A program made the position numbers and the translations under genes. DNA of 64,000 nucleotides from Azolla caroliniana (lineage: Eukaryota > Polypodiophyta), in contig JBHGNT010000017.1 of the NCBI GenBank assembly GCA_043228905.1, forward strand, positions 19,024,694 through 19,088,693, read 5' to 3'. Positions 13,161 through 26,036 of the stretch are shown here, one piece after another. A model generated the notes under the pieces. It was not told the origin of the DNA. It did no database searches and saw only the letters and a program-made list of their open reading frames with translations. The stretch's first letter is position 1. The number at the start of each line of letters is the position of its first letter.

Positions 13161-15261
13161 TGTGATATCGGATTTTACTGTTCAAACATGCAAATCGAAG
13201 CTAACAACAGTAGCTATGATATGGAATTAAAAATTCAAGATTTTGAATCTTAGGTTGAGAGACATGAAGAAATTAGCAAATTTGAGGGGGGAGTTGAGAA
13301 GAGCGCGTGAGTAAATTGAAATTTTAATACCTGTCTCGTGTGATATCGGTTTTTGTGTTCAAACATGCGAATCGAAGCTAACAACACTAGCTTTTTTATG
13401 GAATTAAAAAATCGAGAATTTGAAACTCAGGTCGAGAGACATGAAGAAATTAGCAAATTAGAGGAGGGAGTGGAGAAGAGCCTCTTAGGAAATCAAAATG
13501 TTCATACCTGGATCGTGTGATATCGGATTTTAGTGTTCAAACATGCAAATCGAAGCTAACAACACTAACTATGATATAGAATTAAAAATTCAAGATTTTG
13601 AAACTTAGGTCAAGAGACACGAAGAAATTAGCAAATTTGAGGAGGGAGTTGAGAAGAGCGCGTGAGTAAATTCAAATGTTAATACCTGCCTCGTGTGATA
13701 TCGGATTTTTGTGTTCAAACATGCGAATCGACGCTAACAACACTAGCTATTATATGGAATTAAAAAATCAAGAATTTGAAACTCAGGTCGACAAACATGA
13801 AGAAATTAACAAATTTGAGGAGGGAGTTGAGAAGAGAGCGTGAGTAAATTCAAATGTTCACACTTGGATCAGTTTATATCGGATTTTAGTGTTCAAACAT
13901 GTGAATCGAAGCAAACAACACTAGCCATGATATGGGTTCAGAAAATCAAGATTTCGAATCTTAGGTCGAGAGACATGAAGACATTAGCAAATTTGAGGAT
14001 GGAGTTGAGAAGAGAGCGTCACTAAATTGAAATGTTCACATCTGGCTCGTGTTATATCGGATTTTAGTGTTCAAACATGCGAATCGAACTTAACAACACT
14101 AGCTATGATATGGATATAAAAAATCAAGATTTTGAAACGTAGGTCGAGAGACATGAAGAAATTAGCAAATTTGAGGGGGGAGTTGAGAAGAGCGCGTGAG
14201 TAAATTGAAATGTTAATACCTCTCTCTTGTGATATCGGATTTTTGTGTTCAAACATGCGAATCGAAGCTAACAATACTAGCTATTATATGGAATTAAAAA
14301 ATCTAGAATTTGAAACTCAGATCGAGAGACATGAAGAAATTAGCAAATTTGAGGAGGGAGTTGAGAAGAGGGCGTGAGTAAATTCAAATGTTCATACCTG
14401 GCTCGTGTGATATCGGATTTTAGTGTTCAAACATGCGAATCGATTCAAACATCACTAGCTATGATATGGATTTAAAAAATCAAGATTTTGAAACTCAGGT
14501 CGAGAGACATGAAGAAATTAGCAAAATTGAGGAGGGAGTTGAGAAGAGAGCGTGAGTAAATTCAAATGTTCACACCTGGCTCGTGTTATATTGGATTTTA
14601 GTGTTCAAACATGTGAATCAAAGCTAACAACACTAGCCATGATATGGATTTAGAAAATCAAGATTTTGAATCTTAGGTCGAGAGACATGAAGAAATTAGC
14701 AAATGTGAGGGGGGAGTTGAGAAGATCGCGTGAGTAAATTGAAATGTTAATACCTGTCTCATGTGATATCGGATTTTTGTGTTCAAACATGCGAATCGAA
14801 GCTAACAACACTAGCTTTTTTATGGAATTAAAAAATCGAGAATTTGAAACTCAGGTCGAGAGACATAAAGAAATTAGCAAATTTGAGGAGGGAGTCGAGA
14901 AGAGCTTGTTTGGAAATAAAAATGTTCAGACCTGGATCGTGTGATATCGGATTTTTATGTTCAAACATGCGAATCGAAGTTAACAACACTAGCTATTATA
15001 TAGAATTAAAAAATCGAGAATTTGAAACTCAGGTCCAGAGACATGAAGAAATTAGCAAATTTGAGGAGGGAGTTCAGAAGAGCACGTGAGTAAATTGAAA
15101 TGTTAATACCGGTGTCGTGTGATATCGGATTTTTGAGTTCAAACAGGTAAATCGAAGCTAACAACACTAGCTATTTTATGGAATTAAAAAATCGAGAATT
15201 TGAAACTCAGGTTGAGAGACATGAAGAAATTAGCAAATTAGAGGAGGGAGTGGAGAAGAGC

Positions 15262-15461
15262 TCGTGACTAAAGTGGAATGTTCATACCTGGCTCGTGTGA
15301 TCCCGGATTGTCGTGTTCAAAGATGCGAATCGATGCTCACAACACTAGCTATGATATGGAATTAAAAAATCTAGAATTTGAAGAAATTAGCAAATTTGAG
15401 GAGGTAGCGGAGAAGAGTTCGTTAAGAAATGAAAATGTTCATACTTGGCTCGTGTGATATG
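15262..15461 (+). repeat. Displaced forward fragment next to the inversion junction
   Basis: At about 15,261 the sequence leaves the 6.7-kb duplicated segment. It switches to about 200 bp that match the tract near 9,083-9,287 and also 28,992-29,196. Diagnostic marks are CTCGTGACTAAAGTGG, GATTGTCGTG, GAATCGATGCTCAC and the short AATTTGAAGAAATTAG form. It ends at the strand switch, so two breakpoints lie within about 200 bp. Confidence 0.8.
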
Positions 15462-15480
15462 GATTTGCATCATTGATCAC
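15455..15480. other. Strand-switch junction 1 (forward to reverse)
   Basis: Forward sequence CTCGTGTGATAT stops at about 15,460. From about 15,462 GATTTGCATCATTGATCAC reads like the reverse-strand motif GATTCGCATCTTTGAACAC. The bases GGATTT (15,461-15,466) can be read in either orientation, so the joint has a few bases of microhomology. The first 15 or so bases of the reverse side carry several mismatches to other monomers. Confidence 0.85.
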
Positions 15481-15704
15481 AACAATCCGGGATCACACGA
15501 GCCAGGTATGAACATTTGAATTTTACTCACGAGCTCTTCTCAACTACCTCCTCCAATTTGCTAATTTCATCATGTCTCTCGACCTGAGTTTCAAAATCTT
15601 GATTTTTTAAATCCATATCATAGTTAGTGTTGTTAGCTTCGATTCGCATGTTTGAACACTAAAATCTGATATCACATGAACCAGGTATGAACATTTTCAT
15701 TTCT

Positions 15705-15735
15705 TAACGAACTCTTCTCATATCATAGCTAGGGT
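15705..15735 (-). repeat. Truncated monomer joint in the inverted block
   Basis: CTTAACGAACTCTTCTC at about 15,719 joins ATATCATAGCTAGGG. The related copy near 23,700-23,800 has about 80 bp between these motifs, including CTCCTCAAATTTGC and the GACCTGAG box. This is a private deletion of nearly half a monomer. Confidence 0.8.
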
Positions 15736-16260
15736 TGTGATCTTCGATTCGCATCTTTGAACACTAAAATCCAGAATCACACGAGCCAGGTATGAACATT
15801 TCAATTTACTCACGCCCTCTTCTCAACTCCCTCCTCAAATTTGCTAATTTCTTCATGTCTCTGGACCTGAGTTTCAAAATCATGATTTTTTAATTCCATA
15901 TCATAGCTAGTGTTGTTAGCTTCGATTCGCATGTTTGAACACGAAAATTCAATATCACACGATCCAGGTATGAACATTTTCATTTCCAAACAGGCTCTTC
16001 TCCACTCCCTCAATAATTTGCTAATTTCTTCATGTCTCTCGACCTAAGTTTAAAAATCTAGATTTTTAAAATCCATATCATAGCTAGTGTTGTTAGCTTC
16101 GATTCGCATGTATCAACACTAAAATCCGATATCACACGAGCCAGGTATGAACATTTTCATTTCCAAACAAGCTCTTCTCCACTCCCTCCTCTAATTTGCT
16201 AATTTCTTCATGTCTCTCGACCTGATTTCAAATTCTTGATTTTCTAATTCCATATCATAG

Positions 16261-17860
16261 CTGGTGTTGTGAGCTTCAATTCGCATCTTTGAACACAACA
16301 AGCTGGGGTCACATGAGCCACGTATGAACATTTCAATTTACTCACGAGCTCTTCTCAACTCCCTCCTCAAATTTGCTAATTTCTTCATGTCTCTCGATCT
16401 GAGTTTCAAAATCTTGATTTTTTAATTCCATATCATAGCTAGTGTTGTTAGCTTCGATTCGCATGTTTGAACACAAAAAGCCGAAATCACACGATCCAGG
16501 TATGAACATTTTCATTTCCAAACATGCTCTTCTCCACTCCCTCAATAATTTGCTAATTTCTTCATGTCTCTAGACCTGAGTTTAGAAATCTTTATTTTTA
16601 AAATCCATATCATAGCTAGTGTTGTTAGCTTCGATTCGCATGTTTGAACACTAAAATCCGATATCACACGAGGCAGGTATGAACATTTTCATTTCTTAAC
16701 GAACTCTTCTCCGCTACCTCCTCAAATTTGCTAATTTCTTCATGTCTCTCGACTTGAGTTTCAAATTCTTGATTTTTTAGTTTCATATAATATCTAGTTT
16801 TGTTAGCTTCAATTCGAATGTTTGAACACTAAAATCCGATATCACATTAGCCAGGCATCAACATTTTCATTTTTTAATGAGCTCTTCTCCACTACCTCCT
16901 CAAATTTGCTAATTTCTTCATGTCTCTCGACCTGAGTTTAAAATTCTTGATTTTCTAATTCCATATCATAGCTAGTGTTGTGACCTTCGATTCGCATATT
17001 TGAACACAACAATCCGGGATCACACGAGCCAGGTATGAACATTTCAATTTACTCACGAGCTCTTCTCCACTACCTCCTCAAATTTGCTAATTTCTTCATG
17101 TCTCTGGACCTGAGTTTCAAAATCTTAATTTTTTAATTCCATATCATAGCTAGTGTTGTTAGCTTCGATTCACATGTTTGAACACTAAAATCCGATATCA
17201 CACGATCCAGGTATGAACATTTTCATTTCCAAACAGGCTCTTCTCCACTCCCTCAATAATTTGCTAATTTCTTCATGTCTCTAGACCTGAGTTTAAAAAT
17301 CTTGATTTTTAAAATCCATATCATAGCTAGTGTTGTTAGCTTCGATTCGCATGTTTGAACACTAAAATCCAATATCACAGGAGCCAGGTGTGAACATTTG
17401 AATTTCTTAACGAACTCTTCTCCGCTACCTCCTCAAATTTGCTAATTTCTTCATGTCTCTCGACTTGAGTTTCAAATTCTTGATTTTTTAGTTTCATATA
17501 ATAGCTAGTTTTGTTAGCTTCAATTCCCATGTTTGAACACTAAAATCCGATATCACATTAGCCAGGTATCAACATTTTCATTTTTTAACGAGCTCTTCTC
17601 TACTACCTCCTCAAATTTGCTAATTTCTTCATGTCTCTCGACCTGAGTTTCAAATTCTTGATTTTTTAATTCCATATCATAGCTAGTGTTGTGAGCTTCG
17701 ATTCGCATATTTGAACACAACAATTCGGGATCACACGAGCCAGGTATGAACATTTCAATTTACTCACGAGCTCTTCTCCACTACCTCCTCAAATTTACTA
17801 ATTTCTTCATGTCTCTGGACCTGAGTTTCAAAATCTTAATTTTTTAATTCCATATCATAG
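16261..17860 (-). repeat. 9-monomer higher-order repeat (1,600 bp), unit 1
   Basis: The marker CTGGTGTTGTGAGCTTCAAT with ACAACAAGCTGGGG starts at 16,261 and recurs at 17,861, 19,173 and 24,489. The first interval is exactly 1,600 bp, nine monomers. The monomers between the markers appear in the same order with private variants, for example AAAAAGCCGAAATC, GTTTCATATAATATC and CCTTCGATTCGCATATTTG. Confidence 0.8.
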
Positions 17861-18983
17861 CTGGTGTTGTGAGCTTCAATTCGCATCTTTGAACACAACA
17901 AGCTGGGGTCACATGAGCCACGTATGAACATTTCAATTTACTCACGAGCTCTTCTCAACTCCCTCCTCAAATTTGCTAATTTCTTCATGTCTCTCAATCT
18001 GAGTTTCAAAATCTTGATTTTTTAATTCCATATCATAGCTAGTGTTGTTAGCTTCGATTCGCATGTTTGAACACAAAAAGCCGAAATCACATGATCCAGG
18101 TATGAACATTTTCATTTCCAAACATGCTCTTGTCCACTCCCTCAATAATTTGCTAATTTCTTCATGTCTCTAGACCTGAGTTTAAAAATCTTTATTTTTA
18201 AAATCCATATCATAGCTAGTGTTGTTAGATTCGATTCGCATGTTTGAACACTAAAATCCGATATCACACGAGGCAGGTATGAACATTTTCATTTCTTAAC
18301 GAACTCTTCTCTGCTACCTCCTCAAATTTGCTAATTTCTTCATGTCTCTCGACCTGAGTTTAAAATTCTTGATTTTTTAATTCCATATCATAGCTAGTGT
18401 TGTGACCTTCGATTCGCATATTTGAACACAACAATCCGGGATCACACGAGCCAGGTATGAACATTTCAATTTACTCACGAGCTCTTCTCCACTACCTCCT
18501 CAAATTTGCTAATTTCTTCATGTCTCTGGACCTGAGTTTCAAAATCTTAATTTTTTAATTCCATATCATAGCTAGTGTTGTTAGCTTCGATTCACATGTT
18601 TGAACACTAAAATCCGATATCACACGATCCAGGTATGAACATTTTCATTTCCAAACAGGCTCTTCTCCACTCCCTCAATAATTTGCTAATTTCTTCATGT
18701 CTCTAGACCTGAGTTTAAAAATCTTGATTTTTAAAATCCATATCATAGCTAGTGTTGTTAGCTTCGATTCGCATGTTTGAACACTAAAATCCAATATCAC
18801 AGGAGCCAGGTATGAACATTTGAATTTCTTGACGAACTCTTCTCCGCTACCTCCTCAAATTTGCTAATTTCTTCATGTCTCTCGACTTGAGTTTCAAATT
18901 CTTGATTTTTTAGTTTCATATAATAGCTAGTTTTGTTAGCTTCAATTCGCATGTTTGAACACTAAAATCCGATATCACATTAG
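17861..18983 (-). repeat. 9-monomer higher-order repeat, shortened unit 2
   Basis: This unit begins with the same marker as unit 1 but is only about 1.1 kb long. Near 18,340 it passes from the CTCTGCTACC monomer directly to the CCTTCGATTCGCATATTTG monomer, skipping about two monomers seen in units 1 and 3. It ends at a truncation near 18,984, where CACATTAGCC joins ATATCATAGC. Confidence 0.7.
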
Positions 18984-20720
18984 CCATATCATAGCTAGTG
19001 TTGTGAGCATCGATTCGCATCTTTGAACACAACAATCCGGGATCACACGAGCCAGGTATGAACATTTCAATTTACTCACGAGCTCTTCTCCACTACCTCC
19101 TCAAATTTACTAATTTCTTCATGTCTCTGGACCTGAGTTTCAAAATCTTAATTTTTTAATTCCATATCATAGCTGGTGTTGTGAGCTTCAATTCGCATCT
19201 TTGAACACAACAAGCTGGGGTCACATGAGCCACGTATGAACATTTCAATTTACTCACGAGCTCTTCTCAACTCCCTCCTCAAATTTGCTAATTTCTTCAT
19301 GTCTCTCAATCTGAGTTTCAAAATCTTGATTTTTTAATTCCATATCATAGCTAGTGTTGTTAGCTTCGATTCGCATGTTTGAACACAAAAAGCCGAAATC
19401 ACATGATCCAGGTATGAACATTTTCATTTCCAAACATGCTCTTCTCCACTCCCTCAATAATTTGCTAATTTCTTCATGTCTCTAGACCTGAGTTTAAAAA
19501 TCTTTATTTTTAAAATCCATATCATAGCTAGTGTTGTTAGCTTCGATTCGCATGTTTGAACACTAAAATCCGATATCACACGAGGCAGGTATGAACATTT
19601 TCATTTCTTAACGAACTCTTCTCTGCTACCTCCTCAAATTTGCTAATTTCTTCATGTCTCTCGACTTGAGTTTCAAATTCTTGATTTTTTAGTTTCATAT
19701 AATATCTAGTTTTGTTAGCTTCAATTCGAATGTTTGAACACTAAAATCCGATATCACATTAGCCAGGCATCAACATTTTCATTTTTTAATGAGCTCTTCT
19801 CCACTACCTCCTCAAATTTGCTAATTTCTTCATGTCTCTCGACCTGAGTTTAAAATTCTTGATTTTTTAATTCCATATCATAGCTAGTATTGTGACCTTC
19901 GATTCGCATATTTGAACACAACAATCCGGGATCACACGAGCCAGGTATGAACATTTCAATTTACTCACGAGCTCTTCTCCACTACCTCCTCAAATTTGCT
20001 AATTTCTTCATGTCTCTGGACCTGAGTTTCAAAATCTTAATTTTTTATATCCATATCGTAGCTAGTGTTGTTAGCTTCGATTCACATGTTTGAACACTAA
20101 AATCCGATATCACACGATCCAGGTATGAACATTTTCATTTCCAAACAGGCTCTTCTCCACTCCCTCAATAATTTGCTAATTTCTTCATGTCTCTAGACCT
20201 GAGTTTAAAAATCTTGATTTTTAAAATCCATATCATAGCTAGTGTTGTTAGCTTCGATTCGCATTTTTGAACACTAAAATCCAATATCACAGGAGCCAGG
20301 TATGAACATTTGAATTTCTTAACGAACTCTTCTCCGCTACCTCCTCAAATTTGCTAATTTCTTCATGTCTCTCGACTTGAGTTTCAAATTCTTGATTTTT
20401 TAGTTTCATATAATAGCTAGTTTTGTTAGCTTCAATTCCCATGTTTGAACACTAAAATCCGATATCACATTAGCCAGGTATCAACATTTTCATTTTTTAA
20501 CGAGCTCTTCTCTACTACCTCCTCAAATTTGCTAATTTCTTCATGTCTCTCGACCTGAGTTTCAAATTCTTGATTTTTTAATTCCATATCATAGCTAGTG
20601 TTGTGAGCTTCGATTCGCATATTTGAACACAACAATCCGGGATCACACGAGCCAGGTATGAACATTTCAATTTACTCACGAGCTCTTCTCCACTACCTCC
20701 TCAAATTTACTAATTTCTTC
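18984..20720 (-). repeat. 1.74-kb direct repeat X, left copy
   Basis: The sequence from CCATATCATAGCTAGTG with GAGCATCGATTC to ACTAATTTCTTC matches 24,300-26,036 at a constant offset of 5,316 bp. The limits are sharp. On the left it joins a truncated monomer (TAGCC/ATATC). On the right it continues as GTGTCTCTCGACC, where the other copy has ATGTCTCTGG. The copies differ at only a few bases by eye, for example near 19,308, so the duplication looks young. Confidence 0.8.
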
Positions 20721-23700
20721 GTGTCTCTCGACCTAAGTTTCAAAATCTTGAATTTTTAAATCCATATCATAGCTAGTGTTGTTAGCTTCGATTCGCATTT
20801 TTGAACACTAAAATCCGATATAACACGAGCCAGGTATGAACATTTGAATTTACTCACGCCCTATTCTCAACTCCCTCCTCAAATTTGCTAATTTCTTCAT
20901 GTTTCTCGATCTGAGTTTCAAATTGTCAATTTTTTAATTCGATAGAATAGCTAGTGTTGTTAGCGTCGATTCGCATGTTTGAACACAAAGATCCGATATC
21001 ACACGAGACAGGTATTAACATTTGAATTTACTCACGCGCTCTTCTCAACTCCCTCCTCAAATTTGCTAATTTCTTCGTGTCTCTTGACCTAAGTTTCAAA
21101 ATCTTGAATTTTTAATTCCATGTCATAGCTAGTGTTGTTAGCTTCGATTTGCATGTTTGAACAGTAAAATCCGATATCACACGATCCAGGTATGAACATT
21201 TTTATGTCCTAACAGGCTCTTCTCCACTCCCTCCTCTAATTTGTTGATTTCATCATGTCTCTCCACCTGAGTTTCAAATTCTTGATTTTTTAATTTCATA
21301 TTATAGCTAGTGTTGTTAGCTTCGATTCGAATGTTTGAACACTAAAATCTGATATCACACGAGCCAGGTATGAACATTTGAATTTACTGACACCCTCTTC
21401 TCAACTCCCTCCTCAAATTTGCTAATTTTTTCGTATCTCTCGACCTCAGTTTGAAATTCTTGATTTTTTAATTTGATATCATAGCTAGTGTTGTTAGCTT
21501 CGATTCGCATGTTTGAACACTAAAATCTGATATGACACGAGCCAGGTATGAACATTTGAATTTACTCACGCCCTCTTCTCAACTCCCTCCTCAAATTTGC
21601 TAATTTCTTCATGTCTCTCGACCTGAGTTTGAAATTCTTGATTTTTTAATTCCATATAATAGCTAGATTTATTAGCCTCGATTCGCATGTTTGAACACAA
21701 AAATCCGATATGACAGGAGACAGGTATTAACATTTGAATTTACTCACGCGCTCTTCTCAACTCCCTCCTCAAATTTGCTAATCTATTCGTGTCTCTCGAC
21801 CTAAGTTTCAAAATCTTGAATTTTTAAATCCATATCATAGCTAGTGTTGTTAGCTTCGATTCGCATGTTTGAACACTAAAATCCGATATTACACGAGCCA
21901 GGTATGAACATTTGAATTTATTCACACCCTCTTCTCAACTCCCTCCTCAAATTTGCTAATTTCTTCATGTGTCTCCACCTTAGTTTCAAATTGTCAATTT
22001 TTTAATTCCATAGAATAGCTAGTGTTGTTAGCTTCGATTTGCCTATTTGAACTCAAAAATCCGATATCACACGAGACGGGTATTAACATTTCAATTTACT
22101 CACGCGCTCTTCTTAACTCCCTCCTCAAATTTGCTAATTTCTTCATGTCTTTCGACCTGAGTTTCAAATTCTCGATTTTTTAATTCTATATAATAGCTAG
22201 TGTTGTTAACTTCGATTCGCATGTTTGAACACAAAAATCCGATATCACACGATCCAGGTCTGAACATTTTTATTTCCAAACAAGCTCTTCTCCACTCCCT
22301 CCTCTAATTTGCTAATTTCTTCATGTCTCTCGACCTGAGTTTCAAAATGTTGCTTTTTTAAATCCATATCATACCTAGTTATGTTAGCTTCGATACGCAT
22401 GTTTGAACACTAAAATCCGATATCACACGAGCCAGGTATGAACATTTGAATTTACTCACGCCCTCTTCTCAACTCCCTCCTCAAATTTGCTAATTTCTTC
22501 ATGTCTCTCGACCTGAGTTTCAAATTCTCGATTTTTTAATTCTATATAAAAGCTAGTGTTGTTAGCTTCGATTCGCATGTTTGAACACAAAAATCCGATA
22601 TCACACGATCCAGGTCTGAACATTTTCATTTCCAAACAGGCTCTTCTCCACTCCCTCCTCTAATTTGCTAATTTCTTCATGTCTCTCGACCTGAGTTTCA
22701 AACTCTTCATTTTTTAATTTCATATCATACCTAGTCTTGTTAGCTTCGATTCGCATGTTTGAACAATAAAATCCGATATCACATGACCCAGGTATCAACA
22801 TTTTCATTTCTTAACGAGCTCTTCTCCACTACCTCCTCAAATTTGCTAATTTCTTCATGTCTCTCGACCTGAGTTTCAAATTCTTGATTTTTTAATTCCA
22901 TATCATAGCTAGTGTTGTGAGCTTCGATTCGCATCTTTGAACACAACAATCCGGGATCACACGAGCCAGGTATGAATATTTCAATTTACGCACGAGCTCT
23001 TCTCAACTCCCTCCTCAATTTTGCTAATTTCATCATGTCTCTCGACCTGAGTTTCAAACTCTTGATTTTTTAAATCCATATCATAGCTAGTGATATTAGC
23101 TTCGATTCGCATGTTTGAACACTAAAATCCGATATTACACGAGCCAGGTATGAACATTTGAATTTACTCACGCCCTCTTCTCAACTACCTCCTCAAATTT
23201 GCTAATTTCTTCATGTCTCTGGACCTGAGTTTCAAATTCTCGATTCTCTAATTCTATATAATAGCTAGTGTTCTTAGCTTCGATTTGCATGATTGAACAC
23301 TAAAATCCGATATCACAGGATCCTGGTCTGAACATTTTCATTTCCAAACAGGCTCTTCTCCACTCCCTCCTCTAATTTGCTAATTTCTTCATGTCTCTCG
23401 ACCTTAGTTTCATATTCTTGATTTTTTAATTTCATATCATAGCTAGTGTTGTGAGCTTCGATTCGCATTTCTGAACACAACAATCCGGGATCACATGAGC
23501 CAAGTATGAACATTTCAATTTACTCACGAGCTCTTCTCAACTCCCTCCTCAAATTTGCTAATTTCTTCATGTCTCAGGACCTGAGTTTCGAAATCTTGAT
23601 TTTTTAAATCCATAGCATAGTTAGTGTTGTTAGCTTCGATTCGCATGTTTGAACACTAAAATCTTATATCACATGAGCCAGGTATGAACATTTTCATTTC

Positions 23701-24300
23701 TTAACGAACTCTTCTCCACTACCTCCTCAAATTTGCTAATTTCTTCATGTCTCTCGACCTGAGTTTCAAATTCTAGATTTTTTAATTCTATATCATAGCT
23801 AGGTTTGTGATCTTCGATTCACATCTTTGAACACTAAAATCCAGAATCACACGAGCCAGGTATGAACATTTCAATTTACTCACGCCCTCTTCTCAACCCC
23901 CTCCTCAAATTTGCTAATTTCTTCATGTCTCTGGACCTGAGTTTCAAAATCATGATTTTTTAATTCCATATCATAGCTAGTGTTGTTAGCTTCAATTCGC
24001 ATGTTTGAACACAAAAATTCGATATCACACGATCCAGGTATGAACATTTTCATTTCCAAACATGCTCTTCTCCACTCCCTCAATAATTTGCTAATTTCTT
24101 CATGTCTCTCGACCTGAGTTTAAAAATCTAGATTTTTAAAATCCATATCATAGCTAGTGTTGTTAGCTTCGATTCGCATGTTGCAACACTAAAATCCGAT
24201 ATCACAGGAGCTAGGTATGAACATTTTCATTTCTTAACGAACTCTTCTCCGCTACCTCCTCAAATTTGCTAATTTCTTCAAATTCTAGATTTTTTAATTC
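20720..24300 (-). repeat. Reverse arm of a 3.6-kb inverted repeat
   Basis: This tract is the reverse complement of 9,172-12,752. It differs in subfamily make-up from the 9-monomer HOR on both sides, for example by ATTAGCCTCGATTCGC with AGATTTATT, CACCCTCTTCTC with TGACACC, and the CCTATTCTCAACTCC variant at 20,858. It sits between two direct copies of X, so it interrupts that HOR region. The arms are separated by about 8 kb. Confidence 0.85.
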
Positions 24301-26036
24301 CATATCATAGCTAGTGTTGTGAGCATCGATTCGCATCTTTGAACACAACAATCCGGGATCACACGAGCCAGGTATGAACATTTCAATTTACTCACGAGCT
24401 CTTCTCCACTACCTCCTCAAATTTACTAATTTCTTCATGTCTCTGGACATGAGTTTCAAAATCTTAATTTTTTAATTCCATATCATAGCTGGTGTTGTGA
24501 GCTTCAATTCGCATCTTTGAACACAACAAGCTGGGGTCACATGAGCCACGTATGAACATTTCAATTTACTCACGAGCTCTTCTCAACTCCCTCCTCAAAT
24601 TTGCTAATTTCTTCATGTCTCTCATTCTGAGTTTCAAAATCTTGATTTTTTAATTCCATATCATAGCTAGTGTTGTTAGCTTCGATTCGCATGTTTGAAC
24701 ACAAAAAGCCGAAATCACATGATCCAGGTATGAACATTTTCATTTCCAAACATGCTCTTCTCCACTCCCTCAATAATTTGCTAATTTCTTCATGTCTCTA
24801 GACCTGAGTTTAAAAATCTTTATTTTTAAAATCCATATCATAGCTAGTGTTGTTAGCTTCGATTCGCATGTTTGAACACTAAAATCCGATATCACACGAG
24901 GCAGGTATGAACATTTTGATTTCTTAACGAACTCTTCTCTGCTACCTCCTCAAATTTGCTAATTTCTTCATGTCTCTCGACTTGAGTTTCAAATTCTTGA
25001 TTTTTTAGTTTCATATAATATCTAGTTTTGTTAGCTTCAATTCGAATGTTTGAACACTAAAATCCGATATCACATTAGCCAGGCATCAACATTTTCATTT
25101 TTTAATGAGCTCTTCTCCACTACCTCCTCAAATTTGCTAATTTCTTCATGTCTCTCGACCTGAGTTTAAAATTCTTGATTTTTTAATTCCATATCATAGC
25201 TAGTATTGTGACCTTCGATTCGCATATTTGAACACAACAATCCGGGATCACACGAGCCAGGTATGAACATTTCAATTTACTCACGAGCTCTTCTCCACTA
25301 CCTCCTCAAATTTGCTAATTTCTTCATGTCTCTGGACCTGAGTTTCAAAATCTTAATTTTTTAATTCCATATCATAGCTAGTGTTGTTAGCTTCGATTCA
25401 CATGTTTGAACACTAAAATCCGATATCACACGATCCAGGTATGAACATTTTCATTTCCAAACAGGCTCTTCTCCACTCCCTCAATAATTTGCTAATTTCT
25501 TCATGTCTCTAGACCTGAGTTTAAAAATCTTGATTTTTAAAATCCATATCATAGCTAGTGTTGTTAGCTTCGATTCGCATGTTTGAACACTAAAATCCAA
25601 TATCACAGGAGCCAGGTATGAACATTTGAATTTCTTGACGAACTCTTCTCCGCTACCTCCTCAAATTTGCTAATTTCTTCATGTCTCTCGACTTGAGTTT
25701 CAAATTCTTGATTTTTTAATTTCATATAATAGCTAGTTTTGTTAGCTTCAATTCGCATGTTTGAACACTAAAATCCGATATCACATTAGCCAGGTATCAA
25801 CATTTTCATTTTTTAACGAGCTCTTCTCTACTACCTCCTCAAATTTGCTAATTTCTTCATGTCTCTCGACCTGAGTTTCAAATTCTTGATTTTTTAATTC
25901 CATATCATAGCTAGTGTTGTGAGCTTCGATTCGCATATTTGAACACAACAATCCGGGATCACACGAGCCAGGTATGAACATTTCAATTTACTCACGAGCT
26001 CTTCTCCACTACCTCCTCAAATTTACTAATTTCTTC
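24300..26036 (-). repeat. 1.74-kb direct repeat X, right copy
   Basis: This is the second copy of 18,984-20,720 at offset 5,316. Its left edge is continuous with the 3.6-kb tract: the GAGCATCGATTC variant also belongs to that tract's forward counterpart near 9,140. So this copy may be the parent and the 18,984 copy the derived one, carrying a tail of about 80 bp. That direction is inference. Confidence 0.8.

Larger units (their letters stand above)
8540..15261 (+). repeat. 6.7-kb duplicated segment, left copy
   Basis: The order of monomers and their private variants from the GTGTCAG marker at 8,540 to GAGAAGAGC at 15,261 is repeated at 43,857-50,579 with a steady offset of about 35,317 bp. 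Shared rare marks include the 38-bp duplication scar at 13,096, the CACTTGGATCAG monomer near 13,860, the AACTTAACAAC variant near 14,090 and the TTTTTTATGG variant near 14,815. The copies differ by scattered single bases. Homology stops sharply at 15,261, only 200 bp before the strand switch. Confidence 0.85.
1..15461 (+). repeat. Family A satellite array, forward block 1 (about 178-bp monomer)
   Basis: This is uninterrupted head-to-tail repetition of a monomer of about 178 bp. Read forward, each unit contains GTTCATACCTGGCTCGTG, GATATCGGATTTTAGTG, TTCAAACATGCGAATCGAAG, CTAACAACACTAGCTATGAT, ATTAAAAAATCAAG, CTCAGGTCGAGAGACATG and AAGAAATTAGCAAATTTGAG. Several subfamilies are interspersed. 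They differ mainly after GAGAAGAG (GCGCGTGAG, GGGCGTGAG, CTCGTGAG, CCTGTTTGG) and at the GATATCGG position (GATCCCGG or GACCCCGG in a second class that also reads AAGCTCACAAC). Neighbouring units are often unlike each other while distant units match, which shows higher-order organisation. Reading frames of 60-96 codons in here are by-products of the repeat, since 178 is not divisible by three. I see no transposon and no unique sequence. The function may be centromeric or heterochromatic; that is inference. Confidence 0.95.

Noticed and set aside
20575-20660. CENP-B-box-like motif around CCGGGATCACACG in the GATCCCGG monomer class
   Set aside because: The known box needs TTCG and CGGG at fixed spacing. 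CCGGG is present, but no TTCG lies at the required distance. I could not find a match in either family.
18984-26036. X direct repeats as long terminal repeats of a retroelement
   Set aside because: The repeats and the interior are both plain satellite monomers. There is no primer-binding site, polypurine tract or polyprotein.
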